64,000 nt of DNA, from assembly GCA_017469355.1 (NCBI GenBank), contig JAFUGM010000046.1:1-64000 (forward strand), read 5' to 3'. Below, piece after piece: positions 52,476-61,273 of the stretch (position 1 is the first letter of the stretch; every line of letters starts with the position of its first letter). The notes beneath the pieces are model-generated. The model saw only the letters and a list, made by a program, of their open reading frames with translations, was not told where the DNA came from and searched no databases. The position numbers and the translations under genes are program-made. Origin of the DNA: Solobacterium sp. Its GTDB lineage: Bacteria; Bacillota_I; Bacilli_A; Erysipelotrichales; Erysipelotrichaceae.

Positions 52476-53486
52476 TCAGTCCTCCAATCCCAGATACTGT
52501 TTCACCGCTGCTTCGGTATCCGGATCCGTGAAGGAAATGCCGAGTTCTTCTGCGGTATCCCAGATTGCCTGATTTACAAGCGTCGTATCATAGCTGCTGA
52601 GCAGGGAATCGTAGATGCCTGCCTTACTTATTTCAATATCTTCAGTTAATCCATTCTGTGCCCGGTAGAATGCCTCAAGTCCTTCTGGTGTCGACGCATT
52701 GCATTGAATGAGGAAGTAACCGAAGTTTTCGGAATATACCCAGTCGGAGATTTCTCCTTCCTTCAGAGAAAGTGACGCCTGCTGGAAGGCACTGTCAAGG
52801 GTTGTGGTATTTGCGTCCAGCGTTCCAAGAACTCCACCGTTAGAAGCGGTGCTGGCGTCTTCAGAGAATTCTGCCGCAGCTTCTTCGAAGGTCTTGCCAG
52901 AGGCGAGAGCTTCATCTACCGCATCCATGCGGGCCTGTTCATCTTCGGTCGGGGTTCCTTCGCCAGAGTTTCCATCCTCAAACTTGATCAGGATATAGGA
53001 TACATTGCGGATCTTCAGGTCATCATAATGCTGTTCCGCATACTGGGCGGTCAGTTCAGACTGCTTGAAGTAGTTGATCAGGTATGCCTCAAGTTCATCC
53101 GTTCCAGCATATCCAAGACCCTGTAACTGGGCATCCAGTGTCGTACGGTAATCGGAGCCGTAGGTGGACAGGTAGTTGTTCAGAATGGATGTGGATTGGG
53201 AAGCGGCGTTGTCTTTCATCAGATCCGTCGTTTCCACTGCCTGGTCAGCGACGGCACGGGTAATGGCTTCGGCTAATGCGGCGGTTCCGTTATTTTTGTA
53301 CATGGAGTCATATAATCCTGTTGCGGTCACATCCTCACCGTTGATGGAATAGACAACTCCTTCTCCATTGGCTGTTTTGCCTTTCAGTTTGCCTTTGTTC
53401 GAGTCGTAGATGTAATACACGGAGATTACCGCGAATACAACGACCAGAAGGCTCACAAACCAGTTCTTTTTAATAAAACTGTTCAT
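52476..53486 (-). CDS. PrsA-like peptidyl-prolyl isomerase, membrane anchored
   Basis: A 336-residue protein with an N-terminal membrane anchor (about 9-27, no lipobox Cys). The VVYSINGEDVTATGLYDSMY N-terminal foldase segment is followed by a parvulin-type rotamase domain (NVSYILIKFED, then KTFEEAAAEFSEDASTASNGG, the FSxDxSTxxxGG signature). It should help fold exported proteins outside the membrane. It lies first in a two-gene unit with a lipoprotein paralogue. Strong GGGAGGAA SD. It is divergent from the suf operon. Confidence 0.9.
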   Translation of the reverse strand: MNSFIKKNWFVSLLVVVFAVISVYYIYDSNKGKLKGKTANGEGVVYSINGEDVTATGLYDSMYKNNGTAALAEAITRAVADQAVETTDLMKDNAASQSTSILNNYLSTYGSDYRTTLDAQLQGLGYAGTDELEAYLINYFKQSELTAQYAEQHYDDLKIRNVSYILIKFEDGNSGEGTPTEDEQARMDAVDEALASGKTFEEAAAEFSEDASTASNGGVLGTLDANTTTLDSAFQQASLSLKEGEISDWVYSENFGYFLIQCNASTPEGLEAFYRAQNGLTEDIEISKAGIYDSLLSSYDTTLVNQAIWDTAEELGISFTDPDTEAAVKQYLGLED

Positions 53487-53633
53487 ATCTTCCTCCCTAG
53501 AAAATCCTATTCATTATATGTCCTGACCGGGGACTTTGCAATTTGGGAAGGAGGGTGGAATCGTGAATTTTATCTGAATCTTTTTATCAGGTTCTCTTCG
53601 AAGTGTTATCCGTGGAATTGAATTTATGGCGTG

Positions 53634-53642
53634 TGCTATAAT
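53634..53642 (+). promoter_or_regulatory. Extended -10 promoter of sufCDSUB
   Basis: TGC followed by TATAAT (53637-53642), about 30 bp before the sufC ATG. No good -35. Confidence 0.6.
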
Positions 53643-53672
53643 CCCTGATGGAATATATAAGGATAAATGTTT

Positions 53673-54506
53673 ATGAAGACATTAAAGATTGAAAACCTTC
53701 ACGTGGAAGTGGAGGGGAAAGAGATTCTCAAGGGAGTGAACCTGACCGTGAATGAGGGAGAAGTTCATGCCCTGATGGGCCCCAATGGTAATGGCAAATC
53801 AACGTTATTAGCTGCCATCATGGGTCACCCCAACTATAAGGTGACGGAAGGCTCGATAGAGTTTGACGGCCAAAATGTACTGGAAATGACAGTCGATGAG
53901 CGCAGCCGCGCTGGATTATTTCTCGCGATGCAGTATCCGCAGGAAATCCCTGGTGTCACCAACTCCGATTTCATGCGGGCAGCGATGAATGTAAGAAGGG
54001 AGTCACCGATTCCCTTATTCACCTTTATTAAATCCATGGAAAAGACCATCCGTGATCTTGAGATGAAGGAAGATCTGGCACATCGATTCCTGAATGAAGG
54101 GTTCTCCGGCGGCGAAAAGAAGCGCAATGAGATTGTTCAGATGGAACTGCTGAAACCGGATCTTGCGATGTTGGATGAACTGGATTCCGGACTGGACGTC
54201 GATGCCCTTCATATCGTCGCAAAAGCCATTAATGAGATGCGGAAGGAATATCCGCTGAGTCTGATTGTTGTATCGCATTATGAGCGGTTCTATGAACTCA
54301 TTGAACCGCAGTTTGTACATGTACTGGTAGATGGCGTCATTGCGGTGGAAGGCGATGCGGGTCTTGCCAGACGGATTGATGAAGAAGGCTATGACTGGAT
54401 CTATAAAGAATATGAGATTCAGCCGGCCAGTGAAGCTGCTGCAGTACGTGCCCCGATTCGTCTTGACGCATGTGCGGTATCACAGAAAGCACAGGGGAAG
54501 CGATGA
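53673..54506 (+). CDS. sufC: Fe-S cluster assembly ATPase SufC
   Basis: A 277-residue ABC-type ATPase with Walker A GPNGNGKST (36-44), the SufC-type FSGGEKKRNEIVQM signature and Walker B LAMLDELDSGLDVDAL. It powers the SufBCD scaffold. It carries a ~25-residue C-terminal extension beyond typical SufC. I start at the ATG at 53673, nine bases after AAGGA; an ATG at 53667 is too close to the SD. First gene of the operon. Confidence 0.96.
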   Translation: MKTLKIENLHVEVEGKEILKGVNLTVNEGEVHALMGPNGNGKSTLLAAIMGHPNYKVTEGSIEFDGQNVLEMTVDERSRAGLFLAMQYPQEIPGVTNSDFMRAAMNVRRESPIPLFTFIKSMEKTIRDLEMKEDLAHRFLNEGFSGGEKKRNEIVQMELLKPDLAMLDELDSGLDVDALHIVAKAINEMRKEYPLSLIVVSHYERFYELIEPQFVHVLVDGVIAVEGDAGLARRIDEEGYDWIYKEYEIQPASEAAAVRAPIRLDACAVSQKAQGKR

Positions 54507-55300
54507 ATACGATTCGGGTAAATCAGGATATCCGTCTTTCCGAAGGATTCAGCGAATATGTGATTGACAGTGAGCGGGATCTCGAACTGACGCTCAGTGG
54601 AGAAGGGAAGTGCCAGGCACTGTTCCGAATCAAACACGCCAAGTCACTTCGCTTGCGCGGATATACCGCAGATGACAGTGAGATGTCCGTCCTGTTCTGG
54701 AACGAAAGTACGGATCCTCTGGTATCAGATGAGTCATTCGAGGTCAATGAACGGGCTCATCTTTCCGTTGCTTATGGGGAATGCGAGGCCGCGGAGACAA
54801 GACGTAAGATCTATGTGGCGCTTCGTCGTCCTTATGCTTTTGCGGAAGTTCATTCCGCAACTCTGGCAGCGAACAGGAAGGAATATCGGATGAATGTGGT
54901 GAACTTTGCGCCGCATACAACTGGAGAAATGAACAATTACGCTGTTGTTTTGAATCAGGGAAGGCTGATGATTGATGCGATTGGTACGATCGTTAAGGGT
55001 GCCAAGGGCGCCAAGAGCCATCAGACCAGCCGTGCGCTGAGTTTTGAGTCCGGGCAGCGTTCTACGATTCTGCCGGAACTGTTGATTGATGAAAATGATG
55101 TAGAAGCGAGTCACGCCATGTCGATCGGACGAGTGGATGATGAGCAGCTCTATTACCTGATGAGCCGGGGTCTTACCATGCCGCAGTGTACGGCACTGAT
55201 ATCTGCAGGCTATCTGCTTCCAGTTGCGGATGTAATTGACAATGAGGAAGTCCGCAATGTGTTAAAGGCGGAGCTGGAAAGGAAACTCAGCGCATTATGA
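54503..55300 (+). CDS. sufD: Fe-S assembly scaffold protein SufD (short form)
   Basis: A 265-residue beta-helix protein, much shorter than typical SufD (~400 aa). It keeps the C-terminal core: ARLSFESGQ-type region, then DENDVEASHAMSIGRVDDEQ and LYYLMSRGLTMPQC, with His230-like conserved in ASHA. Position between sufC and sufS (4-bp overlaps on both sides) confirms identity. It pairs with SufB and SufC. Confidence 0.9.
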   Translation: MNTIRVNQDIRLSEGFSEYVIDSERDLELTLSGEGKCQALFRIKHAKSLRLRGYTADDSEMSVLFWNESTDPLVSDESFEVNERAHLSVAYGECEAAETRRKIYVALRRPYAFAEVHSATLAANRKEYRMNVVNFAPHTTGEMNNYAVVLNQGRLMIDAIGTIVKGAKGAKSHQTSRALSFESGQRSTILPELLIDENDVEASHAMSIGRVDDEQLYYLMSRGLTMPQCTALISAGYLLPVADVIDNEEVRNVLKAELERKLSAL

Positions 55301-56517
55301 AAGATTTAAGCACGCTTCGCAGCGACTTCCCGATGCTGAAAAACAACCCGGAGCTGATCTATTTCGATAACGGTGCGACTACGCTCAAGCCACAGGTGGT
55401 TATTGATGCGGTGACGGACTTCTATACAACCCATACATCCAATGTTCATCGCGGGGACTATGCGATTGCCGCATTGAATGACCGGCTTTATGATGAAGCT
55501 CGTTCTTCGTTTGCGAAATTATTAAATTGTGAGGCCAGGGAAGTGGTGTTCACCCATAATGCCAGCGCTTCATTAAACCAGGTAATCTATGGGCTTTCTC
55601 ATGGTTTCCTTCATGAAGGAGATATCATACTTACAACGGAAGCCGAACATGCCTCGAACCTTCTGCCGTGGTTCCGCCTGGTCAAAGAAGCAGGCGTTGA
55701 AGTGAAATACCTTCCGATGAATGCGCAGGCGAATGTAGACCTCGAAGCGGCGAAGGAACTGTTTACGCCAAGGGTGAAGGTCGTTGCGGTGGCGATGGTG
55801 ACCAATGTGCTGGGTAGCATTCTGCCGATTAAGGAACTCAGCGCCTTAGCGCATGAAGTCGGTGCGCTTACGGTGATTGATGGCTCGCAGGCGGTGCCGC
55901 ATATGAAGGTGGATGTCAAAGAGCTGGGAATTGATTTTCTGGCATGTTCTGCCCATAAGATGTGCGGGCCTGGCGGCGTTGGTATTCTGTATGGACGCTA
56001 TGATCTGCTGGAAGCGATGGAACCGGTATTCATGGGCGGAGATATGAATGCCCGTTTTGATGCGGGATGTGGCTATGAGCTGAAACATGCCCCAACAAGA
56101 TTTGAAGCGGGAACCCCGAATATTGAAGGGGTGATCGGCGCTGGCGCCGCATGTGAATATCTGCTTCAGATTGGCCTGGATGAGATTCATGCGTATGAAA
56201 AGGAACTTCGTTCCTACTTCATGGAACAGATGAAGCAGCTTTCCAATATTCAGGTATATAACCCGGATAATGAATACGGTCCGATTACATTTAATGCGGA
56301 AGGGGTATTCTCGCAGGATGCGGCAGGTTATCTTTCTGCCAGAAATATCGCGGTGCGTTCGGGCAACCACTGCGCCAAGATTCTTCATGAGATCATCGGC
56401 ACGGACAGCACGATCCGGGCGTCCCTGTATTTTTACAACACGAAGGAAGAAGTCGATGCCTGTGTGGCCGCATGTGCGGATATCACATTGGAAAACGCGA
56501 TTGGGATATTCTTCTAG
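55297..56517 (+). CDS. sufS: Cysteine desulfurase SufS
   Basis: A 406-residue PLP enzyme that supplies sulfur for Fe-S clusters. It has HRGDYAIA near the substrate site, TTEAEHASNLLPW, VIDGSQAVPH, the PLP Lys in CSAHKMCGP and the persulfide Cys in SGNHCAK. Group II desulfurase, matched by SufU encoded next. Confidence 0.96.
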   Translation: MKDLSTLRSDFPMLKNNPELIYFDNGATTLKPQVVIDAVTDFYTTHTSNVHRGDYAIAALNDRLYDEARSSFAKLLNCEAREVVFTHNASASLNQVIYGLSHGFLHEGDIILTTEAEHASNLLPWFRLVKEAGVEVKYLPMNAQANVDLEAAKELFTPRVKVVAVAMVTNVLGSILPIKELSALAHEVGALTVIDGSQAVPHMKVDVKELGIDFLACSAHKMCGPGGVGILYGRYDLLEAMEPVFMGGDMNARFDAGCGYELKHAPTRFEAGTPNIEGVIGAGAACEYLLQIGLDEIHAYEKELRSYFMEQMKQLSNIQVYNPDNEYGPITFNAEGVFSQDAAGYLSARNIAVRSGNHCAKILHEIIGTDSTIRASLYFYNTKEEVDACVAACADITLENAIGIFF

Positions 56518-56527
56518 GAGACAGTAT

Positions 56528-56992
56528 ATGAGTGAACTGGAACAGTTATTGGAAGATCCTGCGGTTCTGCGGGAACTGATCATGGATCATTATAAATATC
56601 CTCATAACCATTCACTGGTAGAGGATATGCAGTATCGTCGGGCGCATATGTCCAGTGACAGCTGTATTGATGATATTACCGTTCAGGCAAAGATTACAGA
56701 TGGCCGGATTCAGGATATCCGGTTTGATGGTGTTGCCTGCACGATTTCCACCTCCAGCACCTCGATCATGACCGACCTTCTCAAAGGAAAGACGGTGGAA
56801 GAGGCACAGTATCTGATTGATCAGTATATGAACATGGTGGATGGAAAGGAATATGATGCCGCATCGCTGGAGGAGGCAGTGGCGATGAAGAATGTATATC
56901 GCCAGGCAAACCGGATTCGCTGTGCGACGATCGGCTGGAAGGCGATCCGGCAGTTGATTGAAGAAAGCGGGGAGACGGATCATGGCGAATGA
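56528..56992 (+). CDS. sufU: Sulfur-transfer protein SufU
   Basis: A 154-residue SufU with all zinc ligands in place: Cys46 and Asp48 (SSDSCIDDI), Cys71 (GVACTIS) and Cys132 ([11 protein letters not shown]). SufU accepts the persulfide from SufS and passes it to SufBCD. GGAGAC SD. Its end overlaps sufB by 11 bp. Confidence 0.95.
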   Translation: MSELEQLLEDPAVLRELIMDHYKYPHNHSLVEDMQYRRAHMSSDSCIDDITVQAKITDGRIQDIRFDGVACTISTSSTSIMTDLLKGKTVEEAQYLIDQYMNMVDGKEYDAASLEEAVAMKNVYRQANRIRCATIGWKAIRQLIEESGETDHGE

Positions 56993-58391
56993 AAATGATG
57001 AAATTCTTTCTTCCCAGGATGAATATAAGTACGGATTTGTAGATAAGGATATCAGTATCTTTGACACCGGAAAGGGAATTTCCGAAGAGGTTGTCCGTAC
57101 GATCAGTAAGATCAAGAATGAACCGGAATGGATGACCGAATTCCGCGTGAAAGCATATCATCAGTTTGCGTCCATGCCGATGCCGGAATGGGGTCCGGAT
57201 CTTTCGGAAATCGACTTCCAGGATTTTACCTATTACAAGCGGGTTTCCGAGGAAGCGGAACGCAGTTGGGAAGATGTTCCGGAAGAAGTAAAAAATACGT
57301 TTGAAAAGCTTGGAATTCCCGAAGCAGAGCGTAAATATCTTGCGGGTGTTACCACGCAGTATGAATCTGAAGCGGTATACCACAACATGCTGGATGAAGT
57401 GCAGTCCAAAGGGGTTATCTTCCTGGATATTGACAGCGGACTTCGGGAGTATCCGGAAATCTTCCGGAAGTATTTTGCGACCATTGTCCCAGTTGGTGAC
57501 AACAAGCTTGCGGCACTGAACTCCGCGGTATGGTCTGGCGGAAGTTTCATTTATGTCCCACCGGGAGTAAAACTGGAGAAACCGTTGCAGTCCTACTTCC
57601 GTATCAATTCGGAGTCCATGGGTCAGTTCGAACGGTCCATCATCATCGTGGATGATGGGGCGGAGTGTTCCTACGTAGAAGGATGTACGGCACCGCAGTA
57701 TTCCCGTGATTCCATGCATGCGGCAGTTGTTGAAGTGTTTGTCGGAAAGAATGCGAGATGCCGCTATTCCAGTGTTCAGAACTGGAGTTCCAATATTCTG
57801 AATCTTGTGACGAAGCGGGCAAAGGTAGAAGCTGGCGGAACGATGGAATGGATTGATGGAAACATCGGTTCCCGTATTTCCATGAAATATCCGGCCTGTA
57901 TTCTCGCTGGAGAATATGCCCATGGCATGTGCATCTCCATTGCGGTTGGCTCGACGAATCAGTTCCAGGATACCGGTGCCAAGATGATTCATGCGGCACC
58001 ACATACCAGCAGTACGATTCTTTCCAAGTCGGTATCCCGCAATGGCGGTGTTACCAACTTCCGTGACTGGATCCGGTTTACACCGAATGCGGACTGGAGC
58101 CGATCCAAGATTGAATGCGATACATTGATTCTGGATGATCGTTCCAAGTCGGATACGATTCCGCTTGATATCAATGAAAATAACACCTCGGTGATCGAAC
58201 ATGAGGCTAAGGTATCCAAAATTTCCGAAGAAGAACTCTTCTATCTGATGAGCCGCGGTCTTTCCGAGTCTCAGGCAACGGAAATGATTGTCATGGGCTT
58301 CTTAGAACCCTTCACAAGAGAACTTCCGATGGAATATGCGGTTGAGCTGAATCAGCTATTGAAACTGGATATGAGCGGGTCGATCGGCTGA
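56982..58391 (+). CDS. sufB: Fe-S cluster assembly scaffold SufB
   Basis: A 469-residue scaffold subunit with YKYGFVDKD start, the [20 protein letters not shown] core, VEGCTAPQY (cluster-related Cys) and the C-terminal [19 protein letters not shown] motif. The ATG at 56982 lies inside sufU; upstream in-frame starts are not conserved. It overlaps the next gene (TGATG). Confidence 0.96.
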   Translation: MANENDEILSSQDEYKYGFVDKDISIFDTGKGISEEVVRTISKIKNEPEWMTEFRVKAYHQFASMPMPEWGPDLSEIDFQDFTYYKRVSEEAERSWEDVPEEVKNTFEKLGIPEAERKYLAGVTTQYESEAVYHNMLDEVQSKGVIFLDIDSGLREYPEIFRKYFATIVPVGDNKLAALNSAVWSGGSFIYVPPGVKLEKPLQSYFRINSESMGQFERSIIIVDDGAECSYVEGCTAPQYSRDSMHAAVVEVFVGKNARCRYSSVQNWSSNILNLVTKRAKVEAGGTMEWIDGNIGSRISMKYPACILAGEYAHGMCISIAVGSTNQFQDTGAKMIHAAPHTSSTILSKSVSRNGGVTNFRDWIRFTPNADWSRSKIECDTLILDDRSKSDTIPLDINENNTSVIEHEAKVSKISEEELFYLMSRGLSESQATEMIVMGFLEPFTRELPMEYAVELNQLLKLDMSGSIG

Positions 58392-58918
58392 TGAAGAAAT
58401 CACAGGCTAGAGCAGCGGGTCTTATCGCAAGGTCCGCTGTTTCTCATTCAACACGCAGAAGTTATGATGCGGCTCTTTTGACTAAGATGAAGGCACTTTC
58501 ACGGAACGAACCATGCATCGGCTGTTATGTATCAATGAAGGATGAAGCGGATACGCTAGCCTATCTTTCCTGGTGTATTTCTTCCGGGAGAAACGTTGCG
58601 GTACCGAAGGTAGAAGGTTCTACGCTTGGGTTTTATCGAATTTCTTCCCTGGAAGAATTACAATCCGGTGCCTTTGGCGTACTGGAGCCAGAAGGGAACG
58701 CGGACTCACACATCCCTCTTGAAGCGATCTCCCTGATGTTTGTGCCGTTATCCTCATTTGATGAAACTAACCAGAGAACCGGCTATGGGAAGGGGTATTA
58801 TGACTCGGTGCTGTTACCCTCGATGAAAAAGATTGGCATAGCCTATCCCGAACAACAGGTTCCTGGGATCGAGGCCGATCCATGGGATATTCCGCTGGAT
58901 CAAATTTTACTTCCATGA
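58391..58918 (+). CDS. 5-formyltetrahydrofolate cyclo-ligase
   Basis: A 175-residue enzyme converting 5-formyl-THF to 5,10-methenyl-THF with ATP. It shows the VAVPKVEG region, the FGVLEPEG motif and the nucleotide-binding TGYGKGYYDSVL signature. It is translationally coupled to sufB, a link that may be only transcriptional. Confidence 0.92.
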   Translation: MKKSQARAAGLIARSAVSHSTRRSYDAALLTKMKALSRNEPCIGCYVSMKDEADTLAYLSWCISSGRNVAVPKVEGSTLGFYRISSLEELQSGAFGVLEPEGNADSHIPLEAISLMFVPLSSFDETNQRTGYGKGYYDSVLLPSMKKIGIAYPEQQVPGIEADPWDIPLDQILLP

Positions 58919-58941
58919 AGTGAAACGGGGATGGGAATACG

Positions 58942-58950
58942 TGCTATAAT
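58942..58950 (+). promoter_or_regulatory. Extended -10 promoter of tRNA-Val
   Basis: TGC followed by TATAAT (58945-58950), ten bases before the tRNA 5' end. Confidence 0.7.
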
Positions 58951-58959
58951 GGGAGCCAC

Positions 58960-59032
58960 GGAGGCTTAGCTCAGCTGGGAGAGCGCACCCTTCACAGGGG
59001 TGATGTCGCAGGTTCGAGTCCTGTAGCCTCCA
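58960..59032 (+). tRNA. tRNA-Val, anticodon CAC
   Basis: The acceptor stem GGAGGCT/AGCCTCC, D arm, anticodon arm CACCC-TTCACAG-GGGTG (anticodon CAC, reading GUG) and T arm CAGG-TTCGAGT-CCTG all form. The discriminator is A59032. CCA is not encoded. A T-rich tract follows directly and can terminate the transcript. Confidence 0.95.
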
Positions 59033-59051
59033 TTTTTTCTTGGTAAAGATT

Positions 59052-59477
59052 ATGAAGTATTACTGTAAGAGATTTGAAGATTGTTCTGTAGATGAACTGT
59101 TTGCGTTTTTTAAGGCAAGACAGGATGTCTTTGTGGTGGAACAGAACTGTGTTTATCCGGATATCGATGAAATCGATAGAATCGCCACGCACGTCTGGCT
59201 GGAAGAGGATGGGGCACTTGTTTCCTACCTTCGCTTCTTTGAGCGTAAGGAAGAGCCAGGCACCATACAGATCGGACGCGTTCTTTCCCTGAAGCGCAGG
59301 GCACACCTTGGGACTGCCTTAATGGAATATGCCTTATCAAAAATTCCGGAATCCTCACTGTATCTTGAAGCACAGGTTTATGCGATACCGTTTTATGAAC
59401 AGTTTGGCTTTCAGGTAACTTCAGAACAATTCCTGGAAGATGGAATTCCCCATGTCAAAATGCGGTTACAGCGGTAA
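59052..59477 (+). CDS. ElaA-type GNAT acetyltransferase
   Basis: A 141-residue N-acetyltransferase of the ElaA subfamily: RQDVFVVEQNCVYPDIDEID near the start, IGRVLSLKRRAHLGTALM as the acetyl-CoA-binding motif (RxxGxG-like) and LEAQVYAIPFYEQFGF. The substrate is unknown. The ATG at 59052 has no good SD, and the gene may be transcribed by read-through from tRNA-Val. Confidence 0.9.
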   Translation: MKYYCKRFEDCSVDELFAFFKARQDVFVVEQNCVYPDIDEIDRIATHVWLEEDGALVSYLRFFERKEEPGTIQIGRVLSLKRRAHLGTALMEYALSKIPESSLYLEAQVYAIPFYEQFGFQVTSEQFLEDGIPHVKMRLQR

Positions 59478-59970
59478 ACCAACCCATGGTTCCACTTTAT
59501 GGGAACTCATGAAATTCATGTTGGTATCTTCGATGGTTTCTATCATTCAGCTGATCAGCGTCAATCTGTTTGTGATTTGGATGCGTGATTGGACGAGCCC
59601 ATTGCCGGGGATTCTTATGGGTATCTTTTCGGAAGAAACCGTTGGGGCAGGGAACGCCACCTGGGGTTATGTGCTTCCGTTTTTCCTGTCGAATCTGCTT
59701 GCGAATATCTATGGATTCTTTCAAAACCGCAGGACTACCTTCCACAGTGAGGCACCTGTCTCACGGATTGGAATTTATCTAGTGGTGGTGTTTCTGTTGA
59801 TACTGTTTTCAACTGTTTTGCAGGGGCGGCTGGTATTCTGGATGAAGGGAGTGCTTTCCATCAGCTCAACACTAGCGCCGACTCTTGCGGCAATGGCGGC
59901 AGGAATGGTTCAGTTTGCGGTGCTGTTTCCGTTAGAAAAATATGTGTTATTCAAAACGCGGGAGGAATAA
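59452..59970 (+). CDS. GtrA-family membrane protein
   Basis: A membrane protein of about 172 residues with four helices in the GtrA/DPMS-like pattern (FMLVSSMVSIIQLISVNLF, Asn-rich loop FFQNRRTTF, C-terminal FPLEKYVLF). GtrA proteins help move undecaprenyl-linked sugars across the membrane. The start is at 59452 or four codons earlier (59440); both overlap elaA. A GT2 follows with a TAATG overlap, the usual GtrA partner. Confidence 0.85.
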   Translation: MSKCGYSGKPTHGSTLWELMKFMLVSSMVSIIQLISVNLFVIWMRDWTSPLPGILMGIFSEETVGAGNATWGYVLPFFLSNLLANIYGFFQNRRTTFHSEAPVSRIGIYLVVVFLLILFSTVLQGRLVFWMKGVLSISSTLAPTLAAMAAGMVQFAVLFPLEKYVLFKTREE

Positions 59971-61265
59971 TGATCATGCCTGAAGTAAGTATTATTGTGC
60001 CGGTCTATAATGCCGAACAAGCTCTGGATCGGTGTATCAGCAGTATTCTCAATCAGGAATACCGTGATATTGAACTGATTCTCATGGATGATGGATCAAA
60101 GGATGGCTCGGCATCCATCTGTGACTCCTATGCGGAGAAAGACTCCCGGGTTAAGGTGGTTCATAAGGAAAACTCTGGAGTCAGCGATACTCGTAACCAG
60201 GGAATCGAGCGCGCCACGGGGAAGTATATTCAGTTTCTTGACGCGGATGACTGGATTACTTCTGATTCCACAAAAATGCTGGTGCGAACGGCGGAAGAAA
60301 CGGATGCGGATCTTGTGGTAGGTGAGTTTTACCGTGTGGTTGGAGATCATCTGTCCCGTAAGGGAAGCATTGAGTCTGATCGGGTACTGACCCAGCAGGA
60401 ATATGCGGAATTCATGAAGCTTTCTCCAGCGGATTATTACTATGGGGTGATCTGGAATAAGCTGTATCGAAAAGAGATTCTTGACACATATCAGATCCGC
60501 ATGGATTCGGGAATCAGCTTCTGTGAAGACTTTATATTCAATCTTGAATATGTGCTTCACTGTAAGCGGATCGCTCCGTTGAATCTTCCGGTATATTACT
60601 ATGTCAAAACCGAAGGGTCACTGGTCTCTCAGAATATGAGTCTGAAGCGTCTTTATGACATGAAGACAAGTGTCTATCAGTACTATGACTCCTTCTTCCG
60701 CAATGTGCTGGATGAAGCAGAATATCGCAAGGAACGTCCTGGTATCGCCGCGTTTCTTGTCAGTGCCGCAACCGATGAGTTTACGATACCCTTCGTTCCC
60801 GGCACAAAGAAGGTTGGGGAGGAGAAGCTTTCTTTCTATAGCTCAGATAGACATGTCTTATCCAATGCGGTATATGATCTGAATAAACTCTATGAGCATC
60901 TGCTTCATACAGTTGCGCTTAAACATGAGCTCTCCCTGAATGAAGTGAAGGTCTTTTCTGCCATTCGGGCCATTGGCTCTGTCAGTTCATTAAAGGAGCT
61001 GGCGGATCGAAGCGGGGTAGGAGAAACGCATGTACTTGCGGCGCTGCAGGTGCTTGCGACCAAACCCCTGATCCGGGTATCCTTTGCGCCGCTGAGTGCC
61101 TCGATCATGACGGATCGGGGTGCAGGACTCATGCATGATCTTGATCACGCAGAAGCGGATTTTGAAACGATGTGTCTGGAAGGACTGAACGAAACGGATC
61201 GGGAAGCATTTCTTGAGAATGTCTCACATGTGCTCAATCATATTCGTACTGCGTTATCGCAATAA
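59970..61265 (+). CDS. GT2 glycosyltransferase with C-terminal MarR-like winged helix
   Basis: The N-terminal ~230 residues form a GT-A family 2 transferase: IIVPVYNAEQALDRCI, LMDDGSKDGS, and FLDADDW as the DXD site. After a helical middle region, residues ~319-431 read as a MarR-type winged helix: VFSAIRAIG, SLKELADRSGVGETHVLAAL (HTH), a wing, then ITDRG-like MTDRGAGL and a C-terminal dimer-type helix FLENVSHVLNHIR. This region resembles MarR rather than any known GT accessory. No frameshift or stop separates the parts. GGAGGAATA SD. Confidence 0.85.
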   Translation: MIMPEVSIIVPVYNAEQALDRCISSILNQEYRDIELILMDDGSKDGSASICDSYAEKDSRVKVVHKENSGVSDTRNQGIERATGKYIQFLDADDWITSDSTKMLVRTAEETDADLVVGEFYRVVGDHLSRKGSIESDRVLTQQEYAEFMKLSPADYYYGVIWNKLYRKEILDTYQIRMDSGISFCEDFIFNLEYVLHCKRIAPLNLPVYYYVKTEGSLVSQNMSLKRLYDMKTSVYQYYDSFFRNVLDEAEYRKERPGIAAFLVSAATDEFTIPFVPGTKKVGEEKLSFYSSDRHVLSNAVYDLNKLYEHLLHTVALKHELSLNEVKVFSAIRAIGSVSSLKELADRSGVGETHVLAALQVLATKPLIRVSFAPLSASIMTDRGAGLMHDLDHAEADFETMCLEGLNETDREAFLENVSHVLNHIRTALSQ

Positions 61266-61273
61266 GGTGAATT

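Noticed and set aside
56781-58202. 473-codon minus-strand frame over sufU/sufB
   Set aside because: It is antisense to clearly conserved genes, with no recognisable domains.
58992-59306. Minus-strand 104-codon frame over tRNA-Val and elaA
   Set aside because: It covers a complete tRNA and the start of a conserved acetyltransferase gene. Chance frame.
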